DNA of 64,000 nt from Candidatus Electronema sp. (GCA_026645415.1 JAPEVH010000011.1:1-64000), one strand, 5' to 3'; counted from the first letter of the stretch, positions 25,335-33,836 are shown. Notes: generated by a model from the letters alone, not told the origin. Numbers and translations: made by a program.

Positions 25335-25470
25335 TTCAGTTCGTCTTCTGGCTTCCCCGCTCATCCAGCAACCTTCCCGTTTGACACAGTGGCGACAATC
25401 TGCTGAAGAGCTTGTTTGGGGTTACAGCATCGGGAATGCCACGGAATTGCACCGTGTTCCGGTCACTGAA
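25335..25470 (-). promoter_or_regulatory. Cobalamin riboswitch
   Basis: Read on the minus strand, the leader contains the hallmarks of the cobalamin aptamer: GGTGCAATTCC, CGCCACTGTG, GGGAAGG, and the B12 box GAAGCCAGAAGAC. The outer stem can be closed by TTCAGT (25470-25465) with ACTGAA (25340-25335). None of the TPP thi-box signatures are present. It precedes the terminator and bzaF, so B12 should repress the gene by premature termination. Confidence 0.9.
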
Positions 25471-25495
25471 TTTCTCTCTGTTGATGTGAAGACAA

Positions 25496-25524
25496 ATAGT
25501 ACCCGATAGACGTTCTTGCGGCAA
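25496..25524 (-). promoter_or_regulatory. Candidate promoter for the riboswitch transcript
   Basis: On the minus strand TTGCCG (25524-25519) and TACTAT (25501-25496) are separated by 17 bp, about 25 nt before the aptamer stem. Both hexamers deviate from consensus. Confidence 0.4.
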
Positions 25525-25709
25525 GCCTGATAACAGCAGCAGTGTTTCGCAATTTTTTCCTTGTTCCAGAGGTATGGACGTTTTTTTATGTTGCTTTTTT
25601 AGACTATTTGTGAGTATTACAACGAGAGTGTCATCTGATTGAACAAAAGGCTAGCTACTTTTGGCAAAAGAAGGTCTCCATTTAACAAGAGAGGTGTCTC
25701 ACAGAAGAA

Positions 25710-26024
25710 ATGCTTTACCACTTTTTTAAAGATGATCCTCGCTATTCACAAAATGAGTACCTCTCTTTAGTAGAGAACTTGTTCATTCAAAAAAAGTGCC
25801 TCGTCTCTTCAAAAGAGGCAACGCACTTTTGTAAAAAAATCGCTTGGTATGTATACGATTATCCAAAATCAGGAACGATGCCGGTGTATCGTTTTTGGAG
25901 TGATACAAATCAATCGCATTTCTACACTGCTTCCGAGGATGAAAAGAACTACGTTATTGCAACGTATCCACTTGAAGTGTGGCGATATGAGAGAATCGCT
26001 TGGTACGTCTATCCATGTCCATAA
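25710..26024 (+). CDS. Short DUF5648-repeat protein
   Basis: The 104-residue product has one clear DUF5648-like repeat in its second half: PVYRFWSDTNQSHFYTASED and then WRYERIAWYVYP. An earlier partial unit (ATHFCKKIAWYVYDYP) suggests two tandem repeats. DUF5648 repeats usually occur in larger secreted or surface proteins. Here there is no signal peptide and no partner domain, so this may be a fragment. ATG 25710 has only a weak AGAAGA upstream. A good terminator follows, so the unit is probably transcribed. Function unknown. Confidence 0.6.
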   Translation: MLYHFFKDDPRYSQNEYLSLVENLFIQKKCLVSSKEATHFCKKIAWYVYDYPKSGTMPVYRFWSDTNQSHFYTASEDEKNYVIATYPLEVWRYERIAWYVYPCP

Positions 26025-26043
26025 TCGGTTGGAATAGGAAAGA

Positions 26044-26078
26044 CCCTGAATCCCTTGCCGGGTTCAGGGCCTTTTTTT
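26044..26078 (+). terminator. Rho-independent terminator after DUF5648 gene
   Basis: CCCTGAA-T-CCC (26044-26054) pairs with GGG-TTCAGGG (26060-26069) around TTGCC with one bulge, followed by a run of seven T. Confidence 0.9.
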
Positions 26079-26099
26079 GCTTAGTAGCAACAATTCTTC

Positions 26100-26199
26100 T
26101 CAGTCCTTCCTAATCGGATTAACATCCCAGCCATCATCCGGTGTTCTTTGCCAGAATAATCCATGATAATATACCGCCCATCCTCCGCCAGACCAGCCT
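26100..26199 (-). pseudogene. 3' fragment of a second birA, frameshifted
   Basis: On the minus strand this stretch reads GLAEDGRYIIMDYSGKEHRM, the C-terminal region of BirA. Over 74 bases it matches the intact birA (16.6 kb) at 64 positions by eye, most differences being synonymous. One G is missing from the GGGG of the AGDV codons; restoring it gives an in-frame TGA at 26100-26102. The fragment begins directly after the stop of the ABC ATPase gene. It is a remnant of a paralogous or imported birA. Confidence 0.8.
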
Positions 26200-26204
26200 G
26201 GCAC

Positions 26205-27128
26205 TTAAGAGTTGCTGCCTGTGCAGGTGACAAAGACATCCTCTAGGCTGGGGCGCACAACAGCGAGGCTATCCTGCGGCCCCATGCAAGGCTGCTGCTG
26301 AAGGAAGGGCAAAGGTTCGGCCACCGTGTTCTTGACCAAGACCCGCAGACGCGCACCAAGCTGGGCCGCAGCGAGGATCTCAGGTAGTTTGAGCAGTTCC
26401 TGCTTGAGTTGGCGCAGATTGGCTGAAGCAATCTCCACCACATGCGCACCCATGTTCCGCATCAGCTCGTCTGGCGGCCCCTCCACCCGTTTAATGCCAT
26501 TCTCCAAGATGGCGAGACAGTGGCAACGCTCCGCCTCATCCATGTAATGAGTGGAGACAAGAATGCTGGTGCCCTGATGACTGAGGTCAAAGAGCTGCTC
26601 CCAGAACTCACGCCGGTTCTCCGGGTCAACTGCGGAGGTGGGTTCATCTAAGAAGAGCAGGGCAGGCTTGTTCAGTACCGCTGCCGCCAGACTGAGCCGC
26701 TGCCGCTGGCCGCCGCTCATTCGTCCTGCAAGTTGCTTGCGCCGCTCTTCTAAGCCGTAGAGGTGCAATAGCTCTGTGATGCGCTGTTTCTGCGCTCGGC
26801 CTGAGAGACCATAGATGCGGGCGATGAACTGGAGATTTTCCTGCACGGTCAAGTCATCGTAGAGGGAGAACTTCTGGGTCATGTAGCCGATGCGCAGACG
26901 GAGCTGCTCCGCCTCTTGAGGCAGATCCAAACCCAGCACCCGCACTGAGCCGGAGCTTGGCTCCAACAGACCAGTCAACATGCGGATGGCTGTGGTCTTG
27001 CCACTACCGTTTGGGCCAAGGAAACCGTAGATCTGACCTTTTTGAATTGCCAAGTCAAGCTCTTGCACGGCTTTTAGAGTGCCGAAATGGCGACTGAGTT
27101 GCACTGCTTTGATGACTGGCTCAGTCAT
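26205..27128 (-). CDS. ABC exporter ATP-binding protein
   Basis: The 307-residue ATPase has all ABC motifs: Walker A GPNGSGKTT, Q-loop MTQKFSLY, signature MSGGQRQR, Walker B LLFLDEPTS, and the switch histidine in VSTHYMDEAE. Its C-terminal extension (about 225-307) is typical of drug/lipid exporter ATPases of the CcmA/YbhF class. It overlaps the upstream membrane fusion gene by 4 bp (ATGA). The permease genes expected downstream (YbhS/YbhR type) are absent; a birA fragment starts instead. The exporter therefore looks incomplete unless permeases lie elsewhere. Confidence 0.88.
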   Translation of the reverse strand: MTEPVIKAVQLSRHFGTLKAVQELDLAIQKGQIYGFLGPNGSGKTTAIRMLTGLLEPSSGSVRVLGLDLPQEAEQLRLRIGYMTQKFSLYDDLTVQENLQFIARIYGLSGRAQKQRITELLHLYGLEERRKQLAGRMSGGQRQRLSLAAAVLNKPALLFLDEPTSAVDPENRREFWEQLFDLSHQGTSILVSTHYMDEAERCHCLAILENGIKRVEGPPDELMRNMGAHVVEIASANLRQLKQELLKLPEILAAAQLGARLRVLVKNTVAEPLPFLQQQPCMGPQDSLAVVRPSLEDVFVTCTGSNS

Positions 27129-28075
27129 GGAAGGTCAACTTGGGCAGGGATACCGTCAGGCAGCCGAGATTGGCTCTCTGGGAGCTGTACCTCGGCGAGA
27201 AACATTAGGCGAGCACGCTCTTCCTGATTAAGGGCATAGTAGGGAGTAAAGGCAGGTTCAGATGAAATCCAACGCAGTTGGCCAGTAATAGGCACTTCTA
27301 AACCATCTACATGGACAGTCAGTTTATCGCCAACATTGAGCTTGACTCGGTACGACTCTGGTACATATACACGGGCATAGGGAGCCTTGCCGATCAGTAA
27401 TACAGCCAAGGTACTGCCTAGAGCAGGTCTCTCTCCTATCTTCCACGGTAAAGTATCCAACAGACCATCAGCAACCGCAACAATACTCAGTTCGTCTAGC
27501 TGCTTTTTTTCAAATGCCAAGGCAGCAGTGGCAGCATCTACTTTTGCCATAGCTCCTTGAAGATCTTCGGTACGTGCTCCGTTATTCAGCGTACGCAGAT
27601 CTTCTTGCGCGATCTTCAGATTGGCTTGGGCGGTCGCTCTTGCTGATAAAGCCTTGTCTAGCTCACCCTTGCTGGTGATGTTCTGCCGCTCTAATCCGAG
27701 CAATCGCTTGTATTGAGCTTCGCTTTCAGTGAGCACAGCCTTGGCCCCGTCTATCTTAGCCACTAGAGCAGCACGCTCTTCTGGCCTTGCTCCATTACGT
27801 AATTTGTCAAGATTGGCTGCTGCCTGAGCCAGTTCTGCCTTTGCCTTGCTAACTTGAATCTTTTGCAAGGTGTCATTCAGCTGCACCAGTAATGTACCTT
27901 TTTTCAGGAGACTACCCTGTGGAACAGGTTGCGCTACAATCACTTCACTAACGGCTGCTGCCTGAGCAATCCGATCACGTTCTAGCGTACCAAGGGCAAC
28001 CTTATTCTGCCTAGAGTTACTGTCACAGGCCGTTAGAAAAAGTAAGATAAAGAAAAAAAGATGACGCATGGTCAT
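27125..28075 (-). CDS. HlyD-family membrane fusion lipoprotein
   Basis: The 316-residue periplasmic adaptor has a lipoprotein signal (FFFILLFLTAC, lipobox LTAC). A barrel/lipoyl region split around a long alpha-helical hairpin follows (about 75-190, with LRNGARPEERAALVAKIDGA and LRTLNNGARTEDLQGAMAK as mirror segments). It ends in a beta-barrel part (ARVYVPESYRVKLNVGDKL). This layout is that of YbhG-like adaptors that work with YbhF-type ATPases. ATG 28075 is chosen for the signal peptide; an upstream in-frame start at 28117 adds a non-signal stretch. It forms an operon with the ATPase. Confidence 0.85.
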   Translation of the reverse strand: MTMRHLFFFILLFLTACDSNSRQNKVALGTLERDRIAQAAAVSEVIVAQPVPQGSLLKKGTLLVQLNDTLQKIQVSKAKAELAQAAANLDKLRNGARPEERAALVAKIDGAKAVLTESEAQYKRLLGLERQNITSKGELDKALSARATAQANLKIAQEDLRTLNNGARTEDLQGAMAKVDAATAALAFEKKQLDELSIVAVADGLLDTLPWKIGERPALGSTLAVLLIGKAPYARVYVPESYRVKLNVGDKLTVHVDGLEVPITGQLRWISSEPAFTPYYALNQEERARLMFLAEVQLPESQSRLPDGIPAQVDLP

Positions 28076-28298
28076 TTGTAAGCTCCCGGCTTTCCTGAAC
28101 CCTACAGGTTTTGACACTTGCTGAAAAATAGAACTCGTGGCCCGCTCAACGTCACGAAAAGGCTTGAAATGAATAGTGTAATTACTGTTTAAGTCACTCG
28201 CAGTGAGAATGCAAGCTGGATTCCAAACTATGTTGTCTTTGGTCTCCTAGCCTTGGCTTATTATAGGCACATAAACATTACCTGTCTACACGCCAAGT

Positions 28299-28327
28299 TT
28301 GACAGTTTGTCACGAACGAGGTATGCT
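28299..28327 (+). promoter_or_regulatory. Promoter for tatC-mogA
   Basis: TTGACA (28299-28304), 17-bp spacer, TATGCT (28322-28327). Transcription would start only about 6 nt before the tatC ATG, giving a nearly leaderless message, which agrees with the lack of a clear ribosome site. Confidence 0.6.
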
Positions 28328-28339
28328 GGCGGCACAATT

Positions 28340-29098
28340 ATGAGCAATGAATCACTGACCTCGCAGCCTTTAACGGAGCATCTGGCCGAGCTGCGTTCCT
28401 GCATTCTAATCTCTTTGGCCGCTGTTGCGGCTGGCTTTACTGCTGCATACGCCTTTATTGAGCCTGTGGCAGATTGGTTTTTTGCACCCTTGATTAAGGT
28501 CATGCCAAAAGGCAGCCATCTGATCTTTATCTCCTACCAAGAAGGCTTCTTTTTTTACCTTAAACTTGCCCTTGCCGCAGGAATCGTACTGGCCAGTCCA
28601 GTTGTCTTTGTACAAATTTGGCGTTTTGTTACTCCTGGTCTTTATCAGCACGAAAAAAAGATGATGCTGCCCTTTGCTGCGGTTTCTGCTCTCTGTTTCC
28701 TGAGCGGGGCAGCTTTTGGCTACTTTGTAGTTTTTCCACCAGCTTTTCGCTTTCTCCTTGGCTATTCCAGCAGTTTTTTAGAACCTATGCCAGCGGTCAG
28801 CGAGTATTTTTCCTTAGCACTTTTTCTACTCTTTGCTTTTGGCATTATTTTTGAGCTGCCAGTCTTCATGGTCTTTCTGGCCAAGATAGGCATTGTTAAT
28901 GCACCTTTTTTAGCAAAAAATCGTAAATACGCTGTACTGATCGCCTTTATTGTCGCAGCAATTGTCACTCCAACCCCAGACCCCGTCAATCAGCTTATTA
29001 TGGCTGGGCCGCTTCTGGTGTTGTACGAAATCAGCATTGTTGCAGTGCGATTTTTTGTCAAAAAGCCGCTGGCCCGCTCAGAGGAAAGCCGATGCTGA
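28340..29098 (+). CDS. tatC: Twin-arginine translocase subunit TatC
   Basis: TatC is the membrane receptor for Tat signal peptides and exports folded, often cofactor-containing, enzymes. The 252-residue protein starts with the family motif PLTEHLAELRSCILIS and has six predicted helices. FVQIWRFVTPGLYQHEKK in the first cytoplasmic loop and TPTPDPVNQLIMAGPLLVLY near the C-terminus are typical. ATG 28340 follows a promoter at very short distance and has a weak ribosome site. Its end overlaps mogA by 7 bp. tatA/tatB are not in the window. Confidence 0.95.
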   Translation: MSNESLTSQPLTEHLAELRSCILISLAAVAAGFTAAYAFIEPVADWFFAPLIKVMPKGSHLIFISYQEGFFFYLKLALAAGIVLASPVVFVQIWRFVTPGLYQHEKKMMLPFAAVSALCFLSGAAFGYFVVFPPAFRFLLGYSSSFLEPMPAVSEYFSLALFLLFAFGIIFELPVFMVFLAKIGIVNAPFLAKNRKYAVLIAFIVAAIVTPTPDPVNQLIMAGPLLVLYEISIVAVRFFVKKPLARSEESRC

Positions 29099-29580
29099 CC
29101 TGCGGCGTGCTCACCCTCAGCGACAAAGGTTTTCATGGCCAGCGGGAGGATGGTTCCGGCCCGCTGCTGCAAGAAATTTTGGCAGGGCAGGGCTTCAGGA
29201 TTGCGGCTTATACCATTCTGCCTGACCGCGAAGAGCTGATTGCCGCCACCCTTATAGACTGGGTAGAGCAAAAGCAGCTTGATCTGATCGTTACTACTGG
29301 TGGTACTGGAGTTTCTCCTTCTGACCGCACCCCAGAGGCTACTCGCCGCGTCATTGAACGAGAAGTGCCCGGCCTTGCCGAAGCGATGCGGCAGGCCAGC
29401 TTGGCTCAAACCGTGCAGGCAGTCTGGTCACGAGGTATTGCTGGAATACGTGGTCAAAGTCTGATCATTAATCTGCCCGGCAGTAAAAAGGCAGCACAGG
29501 AAAATTTGGCAGCAGTATTGCCAGCCTTAGAGCATGGCATTCGCAAAATGAAAGGGGACATGACAGATTGTGGAGGGTGA
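29092..29580 (+). CDS. mogA: Molybdopterin adenylyltransferase MogA
   Basis: MogA adenylylates molybdopterin before molybdenum insertion. The 162-residue protein shows the MoaB/MogA motifs VLTLSDKG, DREEL, TTGGTGVSPSDRTPEAT and LIINLPGS. Length fits MogA/MoaB rather than the larger MoeA. The start ATG lies inside the end of tatC (7-bp overlap), so the two are translationally coupled. Many Tat substrates are molybdoenzymes, so the pairing is functionally sensible. The aprB promoter begins about 100 bp downstream. Confidence 0.93.
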   Translation: MLTCGVLTLSDKGFHGQREDGSGPLLQEILAGQGFRIAAYTILPDREELIAATLIDWVEQKQLDLIVTTGGTGVSPSDRTPEATRRVIEREVPGLAEAMRQASLAQTVQAVWSRGIAGIRGQSLIINLPGSKKAAQENLAAVLPALEHGIRKMKGDMTDCGG

Positions 29581-29683
29581 TTCGCAGGAACTTGTTATCA
29601 GGGACTTGTTTCTCTGATGATCTTTATGAATATTTTTGATGAAAAAATGTGTCGCATCCCAGTGTGTTTTGAGACGATTTTTC

Positions 29684-29712
29684 TTGACATTGATCGGGCA
29701 ACCAATTATTAA
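29684..29712 (+). promoter_or_regulatory. Strong promoter for aprBA
   Basis: TTGACA (29684-29689), a 17-bp spacer and TATTAA (29707-29712) form a near-consensus sigma-70 promoter about 155 bp before aprB. The 287-bp gap after mogA holds no other gene. Confidence 0.75.
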
Positions 29713-29867
29713 GTGGACTCACTTAACGGCTTATTGCGTGACGAAGATCAACTCTCCGCACAGCCGCTTCCAAGCTGCAACACGACTATAATAGAAAATT
29801 CACGGTAAATCGTAATAATGGCGGCCTTATTTGCCGTCATCAGGAAAATCCAATAGGAGGTAGTTAA

Positions 29868-30296
29868 ATGCCAAGTTTCGTCAATCCGGAAAAGTGTGAT
29901 GGTTGCAAGGGCGGCGATAAGACCGCCTGCATGTACATCTGCCCCAACGACCTGATGGTACTCAATGTTGAGGCAATGAAGGCCTACAATCAAGAGCCGG
30001 ATGCCTGCTGGGAATGTTATTCCTGCGTTAAAATCTGCCCGCAGGGTGCAATCGCAGTACGCGGTTATGACGACTTTGTGCCCATGGGAGGTCAGGTGCA
30101 TCCAATGCGCTCTTCCGACTCCATTATGTGGACAATCAAATTCCGCAACGGCAACATTAAACGTTTCAAATTCCCGATCCGTACCACTGCCGAGGGTTCA
30201 GCTAATGCCTACAGCGAAGTCAAAGGCACAAACCTCGATGACGAATGCTTGGCTATGGAGACTGCGCTGAAGGCTCCTACCATGATCGTGAAATAA
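29868..30296 (+). CDS. aprB: APS reductase beta subunit (ferredoxin-type)
   Basis: AprB carries the electron path of dissimilatory adenosine-5'-phosphosulfate reductase, which interconverts APS with sulfite and AMP in the cytoplasm. The 142-residue protein has two [4Fe-4S] sites in the N-terminal part: C10, C13, C21, C25 (with the APS-type long spacing between C13 and C21) and C47, C50, C53, C57. A C-terminal tail wraps around AprA in known structures (FRNGNIKRFKFPIRT). TAGGAGG precedes ATG 29868. aprA follows after 42 bp. Confidence 0.97.
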   Translation: MPSFVNPEKCDGCKGGDKTACMYICPNDLMVLNVEAMKAYNQEPDACWECYSCVKICPQGAIAVRGYDDFVPMGGQVHPMRSSDSIMWTIKFRNGNIKRFKFPIRTTAEGSANAYSEVKGTNLDDECLAMETALKAPTMIVK

Positions 30297-30338
30297 TAGT
30301 TTTAACTGAATCTGAATAGATTATAAGGAGATATCGAG

Positions 30339-32354
30339 ATGGCTTTACCTAATAAGCCGAAAGGCGAGTTGCCTGCGGTTGCCAATCCTGAGATTGTTGA
30401 GCATGAAACTGACGTGCTGATCGTTGGCGGTGGTATGTCCGCTTGCGGTGCAGCATTTGAGATCAAAAAATGGGCACCTGCTGACCTGAAGATCATGTTG
30501 GTTGACAAGGCTGCTATGATGCGTTCTGGTGCTGTTGCTCAGGGGCTGTCTGCGATCAACACCTACATCGGTGAGAACCAGATCGAGAACTACGTCAAGA
30601 TGGTTCGTAACGACCTGATGGGCGTTGTTCGTGAAGACCTGATCTACGATCTGGGCCGTCACGTAGATGAGTCTGTAAAGCTGTTTGAAGAGTGGGGCCT
30701 GCCAATTTGGAAGAAAGCTGAAGATGGCAGCAACTTGGATGGTTCTAAACCTGCTCCAAGCCTGCGTGATGGCGGCAAGCCAGTTCGTACTGGTAAATGG
30801 CAGATCATGATCAACGGTGAGTCGTATAAGTGCATCGTTGCTGAGGCGGCCAAAAAAGCTCTGGGCGAAGAAAACATCATGGAGCGCATTTTCATCGTTA
30901 AAATGCTGCTCGACAAGAACGTACCAAACCAGATTGCTGGTGCAGTAGGTTTCTCTGTTCGTGAGAACAAAGTGCATGTCTTCAAATGCAAGACAGCAAT
31001 GGTTGCTTGCGGTGGCGCGGTTAACATTTTCCGCCCACGTTCTACTGGTGAAGGTAAAGGCCGTGCTTGGTATCCGGTATGGAACGCAGGTTCTACCTAC
31101 ACCATGTGCGCTCAGGTTGGTGCTACCCTGACCATGATGGAAAACCGTTTCACCCCGGCTCGTTTCAAAGACGGTTACGGCCCAGTTGGTGCGTGGTTCC
31201 TTCTGTTCAAGGCTAAAGTATCCAATGGTAATGGCGAGTTCTATGCCATGGGCGATGCAGCTAAAGAAGAGCTGAAGAAGTTTATGCCTTATGGTGCTTC
31301 TGCTATTACCCCGACCTGTTTGCGTAACCATCTGATGGTTAATGAGTTCAAAGAAGGTCGCGGCCCGGTTTACATGGCCACTGATGTTGCTCTGAACTCT
31401 TTCCTCGATGATATGCGTGCTGCTGGCAAAGACGAGAAAGAAGTCAAGAAATTCTGGAAGCATCTGGAGTCTGAGGCTTGGGAAGACTTCTTGGATATGT
31501 CCATTGGCCAAGCTGGTCTGTGGGCAGGCATGAACATTGAGCCAGAGAAAATCGGTTCTGAGATTATGCCGACCGAACCGTACATGCTTGGTTCTCACTC
31601 TGGCTGCTGCGGCATCTGGACTTCTGGACCTGATGAGAGCTGGGTACCTTCCATTGATGGTCCGCGTTCGCATCAGTACAAGTGGGGCTACAACCGGATG
31701 ACCACTGTTGATGGTCTGTTCACTGCTGGCGACGGCGTGGGCGCATCTGGTCATAAGTTCTCCTCCGGTTCGCACACCGAAGGCCGCATTGTCGGCAAGC
31801 AGTTAGTTAGATATTGCCGTGACCATGCTGACTTTAAACCTGAGTTGGCTCAGACCGCAGCCGAGCTGGCCGCCGAGATCTACGCTCCGGTAACCCGTTA
31901 TTTGGAGCATGTTGGCGCGTCCACCCATCAGGATGTCAATCCTAACTACTGCAAGCCGCATGGTTTGATGATGCGTCTGATGAAGGCCACTGACGAGTAT
32001 GGTGGTGGTGTTGCTACCTATTACATGACCTCTGGTAAGATGCTCAACATCTGCCTCGACCTCCTGCGTATGCTGCGTGAGGATGCTGAGAAGATGGCTG
32101 CTGGCGACCTGCATGAGCTGATGCGTGCTTGGGAGAACTATCACCGCATTTGGTGTGTAGAGACCCACATTCGCCACATTGAGTTCCGTAAAGAGTCCCG
32201 TTATCCGGGCTTCTACTATCGCTCTGACTTCCCAACTTGCGATGACGACAACTGGAAGGCTTTCGTTAACTCTACCTTTGATCCACAGACCAAAGAGTGG
32301 AAGTGTGAGAAAGTTGAGTGCATCAACATCGTTGAAACCGAGCCTTGGATCTAA
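30339..32354 (+). CDS. aprA: APS reductase alpha subunit (flavoprotein)
   Basis: AprA binds FAD and APS and forms the catalytic subunit with AprB. The 671-residue protein belongs to the fumarate reductase/succinate dehydrogenase flavoprotein family: FAD-binding TDVLIVGGGMSACGAAFEIK at the N-terminus, the central RPRSTGEGKGRAWYP segment, SGCCGIWTSGPDESW and TTVDGLFTAGDGVGASGHKF near the second FAD contact. Length is normal. AAGGAG precedes ATG 30339. Codon use is regular and strong, as for an abundant enzyme. A 12-bp hairpin separates it from qmoA. Confidence 0.98.
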   Translation: MALPNKPKGELPAVANPEIVEHETDVLIVGGGMSACGAAFEIKKWAPADLKIMLVDKAAMMRSGAVAQGLSAINTYIGENQIENYVKMVRNDLMGVVREDLIYDLGRHVDESVKLFEEWGLPIWKKAEDGSNLDGSKPAPSLRDGGKPVRTGKWQIMINGESYKCIVAEAAKKALGEENIMERIFIVKMLLDKNVPNQIAGAVGFSVRENKVHVFKCKTAMVACGGAVNIFRPRSTGEGKGRAWYPVWNAGSTYTMCAQVGATLTMMENRFTPARFKDGYGPVGAWFLLFKAKVSNGNGEFYAMGDAAKEELKKFMPYGASAITPTCLRNHLMVNEFKEGRGPVYMATDVALNSFLDDMRAAGKDEKEVKKFWKHLESEAWEDFLDMSIGQAGLWAGMNIEPEKIGSEIMPTEPYMLGSHSGCCGIWTSGPDESWVPSIDGPRSHQYKWGYNRMTTVDGLFTAGDGVGASGHKFSSGSHTEGRIVGKQLVRYCRDHADFKPELAQTAAELAAEIYAPVTRYLEHVGASTHQDVNPNYCKPHGLMMRLMKATDEYGGGVATYYMTSGKMLNICLDLLRMLREDAEKMAAGDLHELMRAWENYHRIWCVETHIRHIEFRKESRYPGFYYRSDFPTCDDDNWKAFVNSTFDPQTKEWKCEKVECINIVETEPWI

Positions 32355-32430
32355 TTCAAGCTGCTGCGGACAGGGCTGATCTTTTCAGTTCCTGTCCGGC
32401 ATAGCGGTCTGCGCGGTTTTATCAGAGTGG

Positions 32431-32464
32431 AATCTCCAGACCTCGTCAACGGGGTCTGGAGATT
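32431..32464 (+). terminator. Hairpin between aprA and qmoA
   Basis: AATCTCCAGACC (32431-32442) pairs with GGTCTGGAGATT (32453-32464), followed by TTATG. The T tract is short, so partial termination or mRNA 3'-end protection for the abundant aprBA message is likely. Confidence 0.75.
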
Positions 32465-32585
32465 TTATGTTATGAGACGAGGCTTTTTTATTTTGTTTGA
32501 TTTGCGCCGCAAGGCTGCTGTCATGCGTTGCAGGTGAACCAGAATAAGCAATTTATCAATACCAGCAGTTTTATGGAGGTTTGGC

Positions 32586-33836
32586 ATGAATGATGCTGCA
32601 AAAACTGAGGCAGTGCTGGTTGTTGGCGGCGGGATTACCGGCCTAACTGCTGCGCTGGAAGCAGCGGAAGTGGGCAAGGATGTGTTCATAGTTGAGCGCA
32701 ATCCGTATCTCGGTGGTCGCGTAGCCCAGCTCAATCAGTATTTTCCAAAACTTTGTCCCCCAACTTGCGGCTTGGAAATCAATTTCAAGCGCATTAAAAA
32801 CAACCGTAAAATCCGTACTTACACCATGACAACTGTGAAGTCAGTTTCTGGTGAGGCAGGAAATTATGAGGTGACACTGGAAACGGCACCACGTTATGTC
32901 AACTCCAACTGCACTGCTTGCGGCGACTGCGCTGAGGTATGCACTGATGAGATCGACAATGCCTTCAACTTTGGCATGAACAAGTGCAAGGCGATTTATC
33001 TGCCGCATGAGATGGCATTCCCGCGCCGTTATGTGTTAGCTAAAAAAGCCTGTTCTGCTGCCAGCCTTGAAGCAATCAAAGGAGCTTGCAAGTACAACGC
33101 CATTGACACCGAGATGGAGCCTGAAACATTCACGCTGCATGTTGGTTCTATTATCTGGGCTACTGGTTGGAATCCTTATGATGCCAGCAAGCTGGATAAT
33201 CTCAAGCCAAACTCCTCACCTGCGATCATCACCAATATGATGATGGAGCGCATGGCAGCACCCAATGGTCCGACTGGTGGTAAAATTCTCCGGCCCGGCG
33301 ACGACAAAGAAATTGAATCTATCGCCTTTGTCCAGTGTGCTGGTTCTCGTGATGAAAATCATCTCGAATACTGCTCCTACATCTGCTGCATGGCTTCAAT
33401 GAAGCAGATGACCTATGTTCGTGAACGGTATCCAGATGCCAAAATTTATGTGTTCTACATTGATCTGCGTACTCCTGGTAAGTATGAGCATTTCCGTGAA
33501 AAATTGCGCACAGATGCTAATGCCCAGTTCATTAAAGGTAAAGTAGCTGACATCATTGCTGAGAGCGATGGCGGTGTAACCGTAGTGGCTGAAAATGCTG
33601 TTACTGGTGCAAAAATCCATCAGAAAGTTGATATGTGCGTTCTAGCCACAGGTATGCAGCCTGCGCTCGGTGAGCAAGGGAAGGCGCTTGGCCTAAAGAT
33701 GGACCGCAATGGTTTTGTTGTATCTGAACCAGACAAAGGTATGATTGCTGCTGGTTGCGCTAGATCCGCTGCCGACGTATACACCTGCACCCAGTCAGGT
33801 ACAGCCGCTGCCCTTAAAGCCATCCAGACCGCATAG
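32586..33836 (+). CDS. qmoA: Quinone-interacting oxidoreductase subunit QmoA
   Basis: QmoA is a cytoplasmic flavoprotein of the HdrA type in the Qmo complex, which moves electrons between the menaquinone pool and AprBA. The 416-residue protein has an FAD-binding start (LVVGGGITGLTAALEAAEVG), the ERNPYLGGRVAQL motif with a following CPPTCG, and a central cysteine group CTACGDCAEVC. The C-terminal YTCTQSGTAAALKAIQTA ends as in the family. TGGAGG precedes ATG 32586; qmoB follows after 18 bp. Confidence 0.96.
   Translation: MNDAAKTEAVLVVGGGITGLTAALEAAEVGKDVFIVERNPYLGGRVAQLNQYFPKLCPPTCGLEINFKRIKNNRKIRTYTMTTVKSVSGEAGNYEVTLETAPRYVNSNCTACGDCAEVCTDEIDNAFNFGMNKCKAIYLPHEMAFPRRYVLAKKACSAASLEAIKGACKYNAIDTEMEPETFTLHVGSIIWATGWNPYDASKLDNLKPNSSPAIITNMMMERMAAPNGPTGGKILRPGDDKEIESIAFVQCAGSRDENHLEYCSYICCMASMKQMTYVRERYPDAKIYVFYIDLRTPGKYEHFREKLRTDANAQFIKGKVADIIAESDGGVTVVAENAVTGAKIHQKVDMCVLATGMQPALGEQGKALGLKMDRNGFVVSEPDKGMIAAGCARSAADVYTCTQSGTAAALKAIQTA

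Noticed and set aside
30345-31775. Long minus-strand open frame (about 476 codons) opposite aprA
   Set aside because: It is the antisense shadow of a strongly biased, highly expressed gene; it has no recognisable domain and aprA is certain.
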